This document shows positions 38,737-47,264 of a stretch of 64,000 bases of DNA, one piece after another. The first letter of the stretch is position 1. Every line of letters begins with the position of its first letter. The position numbers and the translations under genes are program-made. The notes under the pieces are model-generated. The model ran no database searches and was not told where the DNA came from. It was given only the letters and a program-made list of their open reading frames with translations. The stretch spans positions 992,001 to 1,056,000 of the forward strand of contig CP107926.1 in NCBI GenBank assembly GCA_036015235.1, given 5' to 3'. Origin of the DNA: Streptomyces sp. NBC_00433 (GTDB taxonomy: Bacteria; Actinomycetota; Actinomycetes; Streptomycetales; Streptomycetaceae).

Positions 38737-40281
38737 ATGTCGACTTCCTCCGCCCCCGCCCCGTCTCCCAACTCACCGGACTCCTCCCGCGATTCGCTGG
38801 CGGGCGCCGGCTGGGGCGGCCAGACACCGGGCACCTACCGGGAGTTGATGCCCCCGCGGGTGTCGAACCTGTCGTGGCTGAATCCGACGACGCTGTGGAA
38901 GGCGCGCAACGGCCCGCTCGCCTCGCTGCTGGGCGACCCGACCGGGTCACAGCGGCAGCAGTGGGTGCGGGGCCAGCTGGAGCGCGGCGCGGCCGGCGAG
39001 GACCTGCTGGTCGAGCGCGACGACCCCGACACCTTCTCCTTCCTGCTGCTCGGCGACACGGGCGAGGGCGACGCCCCGCAGTACGCCGTCGTGCCCGGCC
39101 TGCTGAAGGCCGGCGCCGGCACCCGCTACGCGGTGCTGTGCAGCGACGTGCTCTACCCGGTGGGCAGCGCCGACGAGTACGGCACGAAGTTCTTCCGCCC
39201 CTACCGCGACTACGACGCGCCGATCTACCCGATCCCCGGCAACCACGACTGGTACGACGGCCTGACCGGCTTCATGCGGGTCTTCTGCGACGCCCCCGCC
39301 CTGCCGGGGCCGACCCGCCCGCGCACCGGGTCGGCCGGATGGCTGCGGTCCCTGCTGTGGCGGGCGCCCGAGGTGCCCGACGAGGCCCGCCTGGCACAGG
39401 CCAGGCAGCTGCGGGACAAGCCGGCGCAGGCGGCAAGCCACCCGGGACCGTACTGGGCCATGGACTCCGGGCCGCTGCGCATCATCGGGATAGACACCGG
39501 CCTGCTCGGCACCATCGACCGCGAGCAGGGCGAGTGGCTCGCCCGGGTGGCGCGCGGCCCCCGGCCGAAGATCCTCGTCACCGGTTCGCCGATCTACGTC
39601 GACGGGGAGCACCACCCCTGCGCCATCGACGGCGGCGGCACCGTCGACGACATCGTCCGCGACCCGGAGAACCACTTCGTCGCGGCCATCGGCGGCGACA
39701 TCCACAACTACCAGCACTACCCGGTCGACGTGGACGGCCGCCGGATCGAATACGTCGTCTCCGGCGGTGGCGGGGCTTTCATGCACGCCACCCACACCAT
39801 CCCCCCGGTCACGGTCGGCGGTGTCACCGAGGACCGCTTCCGCTGCTACCCGCTGCGCTCGGACTCGCTCGCCTTCTACAGCCGCCTGTACGGCCGCCGG
39901 CTCCATCTGCGGCGGCTGTTCGACCTGTCGCCCGACCAGGCGGCCGGGGTGATCGCCGCCCGCCTCGGCATCACACCCGTCCGCTCCTCGGCCGCCCGGG
40001 TGACGCCGCGCATGCGCTTCGTGGCCTCCGTGCTCGGCGTGGCCGCCCGCTCCGGCCGCCGGCGCCTCCTGCGACTGCCCGTGCGGCGCGTGCTGACCCG
40101 CATCCTGTCGCCGGGCGGGGCGACGTACAGCCCGCCGTTCTTCAAGAACTTCCTGCGGCTCGACGTCACCCCGTCGGAGGTCCGGGTCCGCTGCTTCGCC
40201 GCGACCGGCCTGCGGGAGCACGAGATCGACCCGCCCGTCGAGGACGACTTCACGATCCCGCTGCCCCCGCACTCGTCCTGA
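38737..40281 (+). CDS. Calcineurin-like metallophosphoesterase
   Basis: 514 residues. Metal-binding motifs are LLLGDTGEGD, PIPGNHDWYDG and IGGDIHNYQHY, with a late GGGGAFMHATHT, as in the purple-acid-phosphatase-like superfamily. There is no signal peptide, so it is cytosolic or uses an unrecognised route. Its long C-terminal region (after about residue 390) is rich in Arg and of unknown role. Confidence 0.9.
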   Translation: MSTSSAPAPSPNSPDSSRDSLAGAGWGGQTPGTYRELMPPRVSNLSWLNPTTLWKARNGPLASLLGDPTGSQRQQWVRGQLERGAAGEDLLVERDDPDTFSFLLLGDTGEGDAPQYAVVPGLLKAGAGTRYAVLCSDVLYPVGSADEYGTKFFRPYRDYDAPIYPIPGNHDWYDGLTGFMRVFCDAPALPGPTRPRTGSAGWLRSLLWRAPEVPDEARLAQARQLRDKPAQAASHPGPYWAMDSGPLRIIGIDTGLLGTIDREQGEWLARVARGPRPKILVTGSPIYVDGEHHPCAIDGGGTVDDIVRDPENHFVAAIGGDIHNYQHYPVDVDGRRIEYVVSGGGGAFMHATHTIPPVTVGGVTEDRFRCYPLRSDSLAFYSRLYGRRLHLRRLFDLSPDQAAGVIAARLGITPVRSSAARVTPRMRFVASVLGVAARSGRRRLLRLPVRRVLTRILSPGGATYSPPFFKNFLRLDVTPSEVRVRCFAATGLREHEIDPPVEDDFTIPLPPHSS

Positions 40282-40361
40282 GGGACGTCCGCACCGGGCA
40301 GCGGGTTTTGTCGTTCGTTGGGCGGCGTTGTCATGAAAACGTCTATCGTCGCAATCTCCGG

Positions 40362-41043
40362 GTGCGGGTGCGGACTGGTGGGGGCGGGTTTGTGACGGAG
40401 CGGCTGTTGGTGGACTTACGGGCCGACGGGCTGGTGCAGGTGTCGTCGTGGGCCGCGGGTGAGCAGTTCCCGCGGCCGGTGGGCGAACCGGTGGAGCTGG
40501 TGTGGCCGCTGTCGGACGAGGATCTGGCGGATCTGCGGTGGTATGGCCGGCAGCTACCACCAACTCGGCAACGTCGCCCAAGGACGGGGACAACTGGACG
40601 AAGCCGAAGACTGGCACCGCCAATCCCTCACCATCAAAGAAGACCTCGGCAACCGCCCCGGCATGGCCAGCAGCTACCACCAACTCGGCATGGTCGCGCA
40701 GGATCGGGAGCAGTGGGAGGTGGCCGAAGGCTGGTACCGCCAATCCCTCACCATCGAAGAAGACCTCGGCAATCGCCCCGGCTTGGCCATCTCCTACGCC
40801 CAACTGGGGCTCCACGCCCAAGCACAGCAGAGGTCCGCGCAGGCGCTGACCTGGGTGGTCAAGTGCGTATCGCTGTTCGATGCGATCCCGCACCCGAGCA
40901 CAGGATCAGGCCCGGCCCATCTCCGCCTCCTGACCGCGGAATTGGGCATCGAAGCCGTCGAAGGCGCCTGGCAGGCCACCACCGGCAGCCCGTTGCCCGC
41001 CGCCGTACGCGAGTACGTCCTTACCGAGCCCACCGCCGACTGA
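40362..41043 (+). pseudogene. Collapsed CHAT-TPR protein gene
   Basis: Two pieces of a longer gene joined out of frame. The first (from GTG 40362) reads VRVRTGGGGFVTERLL through WPLSDEDLADLRWY, which resembles the N-terminus of Streptomyces CHAT-domain proteins. At about 40,543 it jumps into a TPR array in another frame (SYHQLGNVAQGRGQLDEAE). Two direct 120-bp repeats (40543-40662, 40663-40782) encode 40-residue TPR units of the pattern YHQLGxVAQ...RQSLTI.EDLGNRPG. The C-terminal end (to 41043) looks normal. The central part, including the protease domain, is missing. Confidence 0.7.
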
Positions 41044-41067
41044 CCGAGCCCAAGGAGCAGACCCCGG

Positions 41068-41451
41068 ATGACCGACCCCGTCGCACAAGGTGCCCGAGCC
41101 GCCGCCCAGCGGCTCGCCGGCCCGGCACACCCCGACCTGGCCGTCGATGTGGAAGTCGCCCTCCACACCCGCGGAGCCGACGACGAACCCCGCCAGTACG
41201 CCGACCCGGCAGCCCTCGGCAGCCTCATCGTGAGCATCGCCACCCTGGCCTGGACGATCTACAACGACATCCGCAGCCGAAGCACTGCCGCGCCCGCCCC
41301 GGACGCGGTGGCCCGCCGCGTCCGACACGAACTCGACCGGTCCGACACACCCGCGCCCCCACTCCCCCCGGCCGAGCGCGACCGCATCATCGACGTCACG
41401 ATCGAGGAAACCCTCACCCCCGCCCAGGACCAGGCCTCAGAAAACCCGTAA
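41068..41451 (+). CDS. Small single-TM protein of unknown function
   Basis: 127 residues with one hydrophobic segment (ALGSLIVSIATLAWTIY, about residues 49-65) between a polar N-terminal part and a Pro/Asp-rich C-terminal part. Small membrane proteins of this type are often found behind CHAT-TPR genes, whose remains lie 24 bases upstream. CAAGGAG before the ATG is a fair ribosome site. Function unknown. Confidence 0.7.
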   Translation: MTDPVAQGARAAAQRLAGPAHPDLAVDVEVALHTRGADDEPRQYADPAALGSLIVSIATLAWTIYNDIRSRSTAAPAPDAVARRVRHELDRSDTPAPPLPPAERDRIIDVTIEETLTPAQDQASENP

Positions 41452-41524
41452 GCCCGGCGGCCCTACCCAGGGGCGGTCAGGTCCTTGGCCCTCTGCGGGT
41501 GCCTGTAGCTCCGGCGCGCTTGCG

Positions 41525-41718
41525 TTACAGGACGACGATCGGGCAGATCAGCGTCCGGGGCGATCCTCGCCGGATTGGCGGGGGTGGCGCCGCGCCAGCC
41601 AGGGATTCGATCTCTCCCATCAACTGCTCGGAGATGCCGACCAGTTCGGCGAGCGCCCGTTTGGTCAGGCCCACCTTCTCCCGCGCCCAGGTCATGGCTT
41701 CCGGCTCCTGGTGCAGCC
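41525..41718 (-). pseudogene. Remnant of a small XRE-type helix-turn-helix gene
   Basis: The start (EPEAMTWAREKVGLTKRALAE, then GISEQLMGEIES) is a clear HTH. Directly after EIES an extra two bases change the frame: the expected continuation GWRGATPAN is readable only in another frame, and CPIVVL near the end is back in the first. At least two frameshifts, so the gene is broken. Confidence 0.65.
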
Positions 41719-41754
41719 TGCGCGGGCGCTCCCGCTTACGCCCGCCCCGCACCT

Positions 41755-41996
41755 CACCTGATGCCCCCCTGTCGCCGCCGTCGGTCGCGCATTCGGCCCA
41801 GACGAGCTTCCCGACCCCCGCACGGCCGCTCACCCCCCAACGCCCACCGGTGAGCGCGTCGACCAGCGCCAGGCCACGCCCGGACTCGGCGTCCGCGGAC
41901 AACTGGCGCAGTTCCGGCCTGTTCTCGTTCGCGTCGTGCACATCAATGCGCAGAGCGCCGCTCGCGAGCCGCTCGAACCGGGTCTCGACCAGGGCG
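41755..41996 (-). pseudogene. 3' fragment of an anti-sigma-type ATP-binding protein gene
   Basis: Reads LASGALRIDVHDANENRP, then DAESGRGLALVDALTGGRWG, which is the C-terminal half of an HATPase domain of the RsbW-like kind. The 5' half is missing: homology stops at about 41,996, where a plus-strand histidine-kinase fragment begins. Confidence 0.65.
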
Positions 41997-42359
41997 TCTT
42001 CCGGCGGCTCCCGCCGCCAGCTGGCCCGGGTGCTGGGCAATCTGGTGGACAACGCGCAACGCCACGCGCGGACCCGTGTGACCGTACGGGTGGTCCGTGA
42101 CGCGGCGCGCGGGGAGGTCGTCCTGGCCGTACAGGACGACGGCCCGGGTGTGCCCGAGGCCGACCGGGAGCGGATCTTCGAGCGGTTCATCCGCCTGGAC
42201 GAGGCCCGCAGCACCGACGACGGCGGCGCCGGGCTGGGCCTCGCGATCGCCCGCGACATCGCGGAACGCCACGACGGCCGCCTGACCGCCGATTCCTCCC
42301 CCGACGGCGGCGCGTCCTTCGAACTCCGCCTCCCCGCAGAGCAGGCGCTGGCCGACTGA
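41997..42359 (+). pseudogene. 3' fragment of a sensor histidine kinase gene
   Basis: Encodes only the ATPase end of a kinase: RQLARVLGNLVDNAQRHA (N-box), VQDDGPGVPEADRERIFERF (G1/F box) and GGAGLGLAIARDIAERHDG (G2), ending normally at TGA 42359. There is no dimerisation domain, membrane region or start codon. It abuts the opposite-facing ATPase fragment, so both were cut at the same junction. Confidence 0.75.
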
Positions 42360-42713
42360 GCCACGCGCGCCGGTCCGCGCCACCTGCGTGCCCCGCGCCG
42401 ACCCGCCACATACGCGGCACCGGTGCCGATCGCCGCCACCACCCGCGCGAGCCGCGCCGACCCCGCCTCCGCGGACCGGACACCGCCCCGGGGCGGGCCC
42501 CGGGCGCGTCCCTGGCGACCCGGGCGCGCTCCCGGGCGCCGAGCCCGGCCCTGGCGGGCGTCAGAATCCCGCACCCCGCGGCGGAGCCGGTTTGTTCACG
42601 GCGTGATTCATGGCGTGAAAGAAGTCGTCGGAATCCTTGACACGGCGTCACGCGTGGGCGAATCTCATGTGCGCCTGAGAGCGCTCTCCCCCCATGAAAC
42701 GGAGCGCGTACAC
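42360..42713. promoter_or_regulatory. Promoter region of the GH3 gene
   Basis: 354 bases. The first 230 show nothing. TTGACA (42637-42642), a 17-base gap and GAATCT (42660-42665) make a good sigma70-type promoter. The palindromic operator at 42677-42688 lies where transcription should start. A 7-codon ORF (MKRSAYT, ATG 42694) is probably fortuitous because it overlaps the ribosome site. Confidence 0.65.
42677..42688. promoter_or_regulatory. LacI-family (CebR-like) operator
   Basis: Perfect 12-bp palindrome GAGAGCGCTCTC, centred on the AGCGCT core typical of LacI-family sites in actinomycetes; the CebR box of cellulose-degrading Streptomyces is TGGGAGCGCTCCCA. It lies just downstream of the predicted -10, so a bound repressor would block transcription of the GH3 gene. 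Confidence 0.7.
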
Positions 42714-45700
42714 ATGAACGCACCGCCCCGCACCGAGAAGCGGTTCTGGTCGCAGCGACGTCGCAGGCCGGGACGCCGCCGTACCGTGGAAGTCGTGCTG
42801 GCGGCGGTGGCCCTGGTCCTGCCGGTCGGCGTCTTCGCCGCCGGCGGGCAGGCCACCGCCGCCGACCAGCCCTGGACGAACAGCGCCCAGGCTCCGCTGG
42901 ACCGCGCCAACGAGCTGCTCGCCGCGATGACCCAGGCGGAGAAGCTCACCATGCTGCACGGCGGCCAGGGATGCGGCTACGTCGGCTGCGTCGACGGCAA
43001 CACCCGGCTCGGGATACCGCCGCTGCACCTGCAGGACGGGCCGGTCGGCGCCGGCGACGGCTTCACCGGCGTCACCCAGCTGCCGGCGCCGGTCGCGGGC
43101 GCGGCGAGTTGGGACACCGCGCTGATGAACCAGTACGGCCAGGTGCTGGGCTCCGAGCAGTGGGGCAAGGGCACCAACGTGGTGCTGGCCCCGACCATCA
43201 ACATCGTGCGCGACCCCCAGTGGGGCAGGGCGTTCGAGTCCTTCGGCGAGGACCCCTACCTCGCCGGGCAGATGGGCGCCGCCGACATCCAGGGCATCCA
43301 GAGCCAGGGGCCGATGGCCCAGGTGAAGCACTACGCGGTCTACAACCAGGAGACCAACCGCAACAACATCACCGACAACGCGATCGTCTCCGACCGCACC
43401 GAGCGGGAGATCTACCTGCCGGCCTTCGAGACGTCGGTGAAGCAGGGCGGGGCCGACTCGGCCATGTGCTCCTATTCGGCCATCAACGGCGCCTTCGCCT
43501 GTGAGAACGGGCAGTTGCAGAACAACGTGCTCAAGGGCGGCATGGGCTTCACCGGGTTCATCACCTCGGACTGGGGCGCCACCCACTCCACCGTGGCGTC
43601 GGCGAACAACGGCCTCGACATGGAGATGCCCGGCAGCGACTACTACGGCACGGCGCTGACCAACGCGGTCAACAACGGCCAGGTGTCGCAGGCGACGATC
43701 GACGACCACGTCCGCCGGATCCTGACCTCGATGTTCAAGGCAGGCCTCTTCGACCGCGCGCAGTCCGGCAACACCGGCTCGGTGGTGACCAGCAGCGCCC
43801 ACAATGCCATCGCCAAGCAGGTCGCGCAGGAGGGGGCGGTGCTGCTGAAGAACACCGGCCCGGTCCTGCCGGTCGGCAGCGGTACGGACTCGATCGCCGT
43901 CGTCGGCGACGACGCGGGCACCAACGCGATGTCCCAGGGCGGCGGCAGCGCGGGCGTCAACGCGCCCTACCTCGTGACGCCTTACCAGGGCATCAAGAGC
44001 CGGGCCGGCAGCGGGGTGAACGTCACCTACTCGCAGGGAACCCCTTCCGCCGACGGGGCACTGCCGCCGCTGGGCAGCGCGTACCTGACGCCGAGTTCGG
44101 GCACCGGCGCCGGCCTCACCGCGTCGTACTACAACAACACCGGCCTGACCGGCACCCCCGTGCTGACCCGCAACGAGTCGAGCGTCGACAACGTGTGGGG
44201 CGGCGCGTCGCCGGCCCCGGGGGTCAACGCCACCAACTGGTCGGCCAAGTGGACCGGGACACTGCACCCGCCGGCCACCGGCACCTACCAGCTGTCGCTG
44301 ACCAGCGACGACGGCTCCCGGGTGTACGTCAACGGGCAGCAGGTCATCAACAACTGGTTCAACCAGGGCAGCACGACCCGCACCGGCAGCGTGTCGCTGA
44401 CCGCCGGGCAGGCCGTCAGCATCGAGGTCGACTACTACAACGGGGGCGGCGCCAGCAACGCGACGCTCGGCTGGGCCGTCCCCGGCCAGTCCCCGCACGA
44501 CCAGGCGGTCGCGGCCGCGCGGGCGGCCAAGCTGGCCGTCGTCTTCGTCTCGAACTTCGAGTCGGAGGGCGGCGACCTCAACGGCATCAACCTGTCGGCC
44601 GCGCAGAACACCCTGGTCACGGACGTGGCGGCGGCGAATCCCAACACGGTCGTCGTGGTCAACAGCGGCTCGGCCGTGACCCTGCCGTGGGCCGGCGCCG
44701 TCAAGGGCGTGGTCGAGGCGTGGTATCCGGGGCAGGAGGACGGCAACGCGATCGCGTCGCTGCTGTTCGGCGACACGAACTTCAGCGGCAGGCTCCCGGT
44801 GACCTTCCCGACCTCCCTGTCGCAGGGGCCGATCACCACCACCGCCCAGTGGCCGGGACAGAACGGGCAGGTGCAGTATTCCGAGGGCCTCAAGGTCGGC
44901 TACCGCTGGTACGACAGCCAGAACATCGCGCCGATGTTCCCGTTCGGCTTCGGGCTGTCCTACACCACCTTCGGCTACGCGAACCTGTCGGTCGGGCAGC
45001 CGGACGCGAGCGGCAACGTGGCGGTCGGCTTCGACGTCACGAACACCGGCTCGCGGGCCGGGGCCGAGGTCCCGCAGGTCTACGTGGGCCAGCCCGGCAC
45101 GACCGGTGAACCTCCGAAGAATCTGCGCGGCTTCACCCGGATGACGCTCGACCCCGGGCAGACCCAGCACGTGGCGATCACCCTGGACGCGCGCAGCTTC
45201 CAGTACTGGAACAACGGCTGGACCAACGCGTCGGGCACCAACACGGTCTACGTCGGCTCGTCGTCGCGGGACATCCGCCTGACCGGCACCACCACCATCG
45301 GCGGCGGCACGGGCGGCGGCAGTCAGACGGCCCTGCCGCGTACCGGCTGGACGGTGACGGCGTCGTCCACCGGCGGCGGCGACGTGCCGGCGAACATGCT
45401 CGACGGCAGCACGGCCACCCGCTGGAGCACCGGCGTCCCGATGGCGAACGGGCAGTCCTTCACCCTCGACCTGGGCGCGGCCAAGAGCATCGACCGGGTC
45501 GTCATGGACTCTGCGGGCAGTGCGAGCGACTACGCCCGCGGCTACCAGGTCCTCACCTCCACCGACGGTACGAACTTCGGCAGCCCCGTGGCCACCGGAA
45601 CCGGTACCGCCGCCCAGATCACGGCGAACTTCCCCGCCACCACCGCCCGCTACGTCAAGGTCGTCCAGACCGGCACCTCCACCAGCTGGTGGTCGATCGC

Positions 45701-46154
45701 CGAGGTGAACGTCTTCACCGACGGCACCACCGGCAGCGGTGGCACGGGCGGGTCCGGGGCGGTCCTGCCCCGGACGGGCTGGACGGTGACGGCGTCGTCC
45801 ACCGGCGGCGGCGACGTGCCGGCGAACATGCTCGACGGCAGCACGGCCACCCGCTGGAGCACCGGCGTCCCGATGGCGAACGGGCAGTCCTTCACCCTCG
45901 ACCTGGGCGCGGCCAAGAGCATCGACCGGGTCGTCATGGACTCTGCGGGCAGTGCGAGCGACTACGCCCGCGGCTACCAGGTCCTCACCTCCACCGACGG
46001 TACGAACTTCGGCAGCCCCGTGGCCACCGGAACCGGTACCGCCGCCCAGATCACGGCGAACTTCCCCGCCACCACCGCCCGCTACGTCAAGGTCGTCCAG
46101 ACCGGCACCTCCACCAGCTGGTGGTCGATCGCCGAGGTGAACCTGTCCGACTGA
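42714..46154 (+). CDS. Secreted GH3 beta-glucosidase with PA14 and two F5/8C modules
   Basis: 1146 residues. A signal peptide (basic RRRRPGRRR, core VVLAAVALVLPVGVF, end near QATA) is followed by the GH3 N-domain with catalytic Asp286 in ITSDWGATH. The GH3 C-domain is split by a PA14 module (about 465-596; GAGLTASYYNNTGLTG, SLTSDDGSRVYVNGQQV), and a FnIII-like domain follows. Two carbohydrate-binding F5/8C (discoidin-like) modules (about 878-999 and 1022-1143) end the protein; their DNA is identical over 366 bp. It probably releases glucose or another sugar from plant glycans outside the cell. ATG 42714 is 9 bases after GGAG. Confidence 0.93.
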   Translation: MNAPPRTEKRFWSQRRRRPGRRRTVEVVLAAVALVLPVGVFAAGGQATAADQPWTNSAQAPLDRANELLAAMTQAEKLTMLHGGQGCGYVGCVDGNTRLGIPPLHLQDGPVGAGDGFTGVTQLPAPVAGAASWDTALMNQYGQVLGSEQWGKGTNVVLAPTINIVRDPQWGRAFESFGEDPYLAGQMGAADIQGIQSQGPMAQVKHYAVYNQETNRNNITDNAIVSDRTEREIYLPAFETSVKQGGADSAMCSYSAINGAFACENGQLQNNVLKGGMGFTGFITSDWGATHSTVASANNGLDMEMPGSDYYGTALTNAVNNGQVSQATIDDHVRRILTSMFKAGLFDRAQSGNTGSVVTSSAHNAIAKQVAQEGAVLLKNTGPVLPVGSGTDSIAVVGDDAGTNAMSQGGGSAGVNAPYLVTPYQGIKSRAGSGVNVTYSQGTPSADGALPPLGSAYLTPSSGTGAGLTASYYNNTGLTGTPVLTRNESSVDNVWGGASPAPGVNATNWSAKWTGTLHPPATGTYQLSLTSDDGSRVYVNGQQVINNWFNQGSTTRTGSVSLTAGQAVSIEVDYYNGGGASNATLGWAVPGQSPHDQAVAAARAAKLAVVFVSNFESEGGDLNGINLSAAQNTLVTDVAAANPNTVVVVNSGSAVTLPWAGAVKGVVEAWYPGQEDGNAIASLLFGDTNFSGRLPVTFPTSLSQGPITTTAQWPGQNGQVQYSEGLKVGYRWYDSQNIAPMFPFGFGLSYTTFGYANLSVGQPDASGNVAVGFDVTNTGSRAGAEVPQVYVGQPGTTGEPPKNLRGFTRMTLDPGQTQHVAITLDARSFQYWNNGWTNASGTNTVYVGSSSRDIRLTGTTTIGGGTGGGSQTALPRTGWTVTASSTGGGDVPANMLDGSTATRWSTGVPMANGQSFTLDLGAAKSIDRVVMDSAGSASDYARGYQVLTSTDGTNFGSPVATGTGTAAQITANFPATTARYVKVVQTGTSTSWWSIAEVNVFTDGTTGSGGTGGSGAVLPRTGWTVTASSTGGGDVPANMLDGSTATRWSTGVPMANGQSFTLDLGAAKSIDRVVMDSAGSASDYARGYQVLTSTDGTNFGSPVATGTGTAAQITANFPATTARYVKVVQTGTSTSWWSIAEVNLSD
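45345..45710 (+). repeat. Direct repeat, copy 1 (F5/8C module)
   Basis: 366 bp identical base for base, as far as I can read, to 45777-46142. Period 432 bp (144 codons), so the frame is kept. Confidence 0.92.
45777..46142 (+). repeat. Direct repeat, copy 2 (F5/8C module)
   Basis: Second copy of the 45345-45710 segment; the linker between the copies (45711-45776) is Gly/Ser/Thr-rich. Confidence 0.92.
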
Positions 46155-46170
46155 TCCCTCCCCGCAGTCA

Positions 46171-46202
46171 GGCGGCCCGGCCGGTCACCCGGCCGGGCCG
46201 CC
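46171..46202. terminator. Hairpin between GH3 and ABC genes
   Basis: Perfect 14-bp G+C stem (46171-46184 with 46189-46202) around TCAC, 17 bases after the GH3 stop. No T-run follows, as is common for Streptomyces terminators. Confidence 0.75.
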
Positions 46203-46262
46203 GCACTATCCTGGCCCTGCCCGGCAACCGCCACCACCGCACGCCGTATCCCTGGAGGACCC

Positions 46263-47264
46263 GTGTCAGCTTCCGAGGACCGAGGCGAGGCACCGGACCT
46301 GGACGAACTGCGGCGGCGGGCCGCCGCGGTCAGTACCCCGCACCGCGAAGAGGGACTGGTGGTCTGCGAGAACCTGGTGCGGATCTACCAGACCGGCGGC
46401 GTGGAGGTACAGGCCTTGCAGGGCCTCGACCTGGCCGTCGCCGAAGGCGAGATGGTCGCGGTGATCGGGGCCTCCGGCTCCGGCAAGTCGACGCTGCTGG
46501 GCATCCTGTCCGGCCAGGACGTCCCCACCGCCGGCTCCGCCGAGGTCGCCGGGCACGACCTGCTGACGATGAAGCGCCGCGCCCGGCTCGGCTACCGCCG
46601 TGCCACCGTGGGCTTCGTCTGGCAGCAGACGGCCCGCAACCTGCTGCCGTACCTCTCGGCGGCGGAGAACGTGATGCTGCCGATGACCTACACCAGGACC
46701 GGCCGCTCCCGGCGCAGGGCCCGCGCCGAGGAGCTGCTCGGCCTGCTCGGTGTCGGCCACTGCCGGGACCGCCACCCGGACGAGCTCTCCGGCGGGGAGC
46801 AGCAGCGGGTCGCCATCGCGGTGGCCAACGCGAACGAGCCCAAGGTCCTCTTCGCCGACGAGCCCACCGGCGAGCTGGACACCGCCACCAGCGACGAGGT
46901 CTTCGCCGCCCTGCGCCGGGCCAACAAGGACCTGGGCGTCACCGTCGTCGTGGTCACCCACGATTCGCTGGTCTCCGAGCAGGTCCAGCGCACCGTGCGG
47001 ATCCGCAACGGCCGCACCTCGACCGAGGTGGTGCGCCGGGTGGCCACCGACGAGGACGGTGTCGAGGCGCTCGCCGCCGAGGAGTACACGGTGATGGACC
47101 GCCACGGGCGGCTCCAGCTGCCGAGCGAGTTCACCGAGCGCCTGCACATGCGCAAGCGGGTGCGGCTGGCCCTGGAGTCCGACCACATCGGGGTGTGGCC
47201 CGCCACGGCCGCGCAGCGGCCGGACCCCGAGCGCGAGGAGCCGGAAGCCTCACATGAGGCGTAG
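46263..47264 (+). CDS. ABC transporter ATP-binding protein (MacB/LolD type)
   Basis: 333 residues. Walker A GASGSGKST, signature LSGGEQQR, Walker B VLFADEPTGELD and the H-loop THDS are all present. About 95 residues after the ATPase core carry no known motif. It is the natural partner of the two FtsX-type permeases on the other strand. It starts at GTG 46263 behind TGGAGGA and its 3' end overlaps the permease gene end by 15 bp. Confidence 0.93.
   Translation: MSASEDRGEAPDLDELRRRAAAVSTPHREEGLVVCENLVRIYQTGGVEVQALQGLDLAVAEGEMVAVIGASGSGKSTLLGILSGQDVPTAGSAEVAGHDLLTMKRRARLGYRRATVGFVWQQTARNLLPYLSAAENVMLPMTYTRTGRSRRRARAEELLGLLGVGHCRDRHPDELSGGEQQRVAIAVANANEPKVLFADEPTGELDTATSDEVFAALRRANKDLGVTVVVVTHDSLVSEQVQRTVRIRNGRTSTEVVRRVATDEDGVEALAAEEYTVMDRHGRLQLPSEFTERLHMRKRVRLALESDHIGVWPATAAQRPDPEREEPEASHEA

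Noticed and set aside
40543..40782. CRISPR-like repeats
   Set aside because: The 120-bp units are contiguous, coding TPR repeats without spacers.
42694..42717. Short peptide ORF (MKRSAYT) before the GH3 gene
   Set aside because: Its own start has no ribosome site and it overlaps the GH3 ribosome site; most likely chance.
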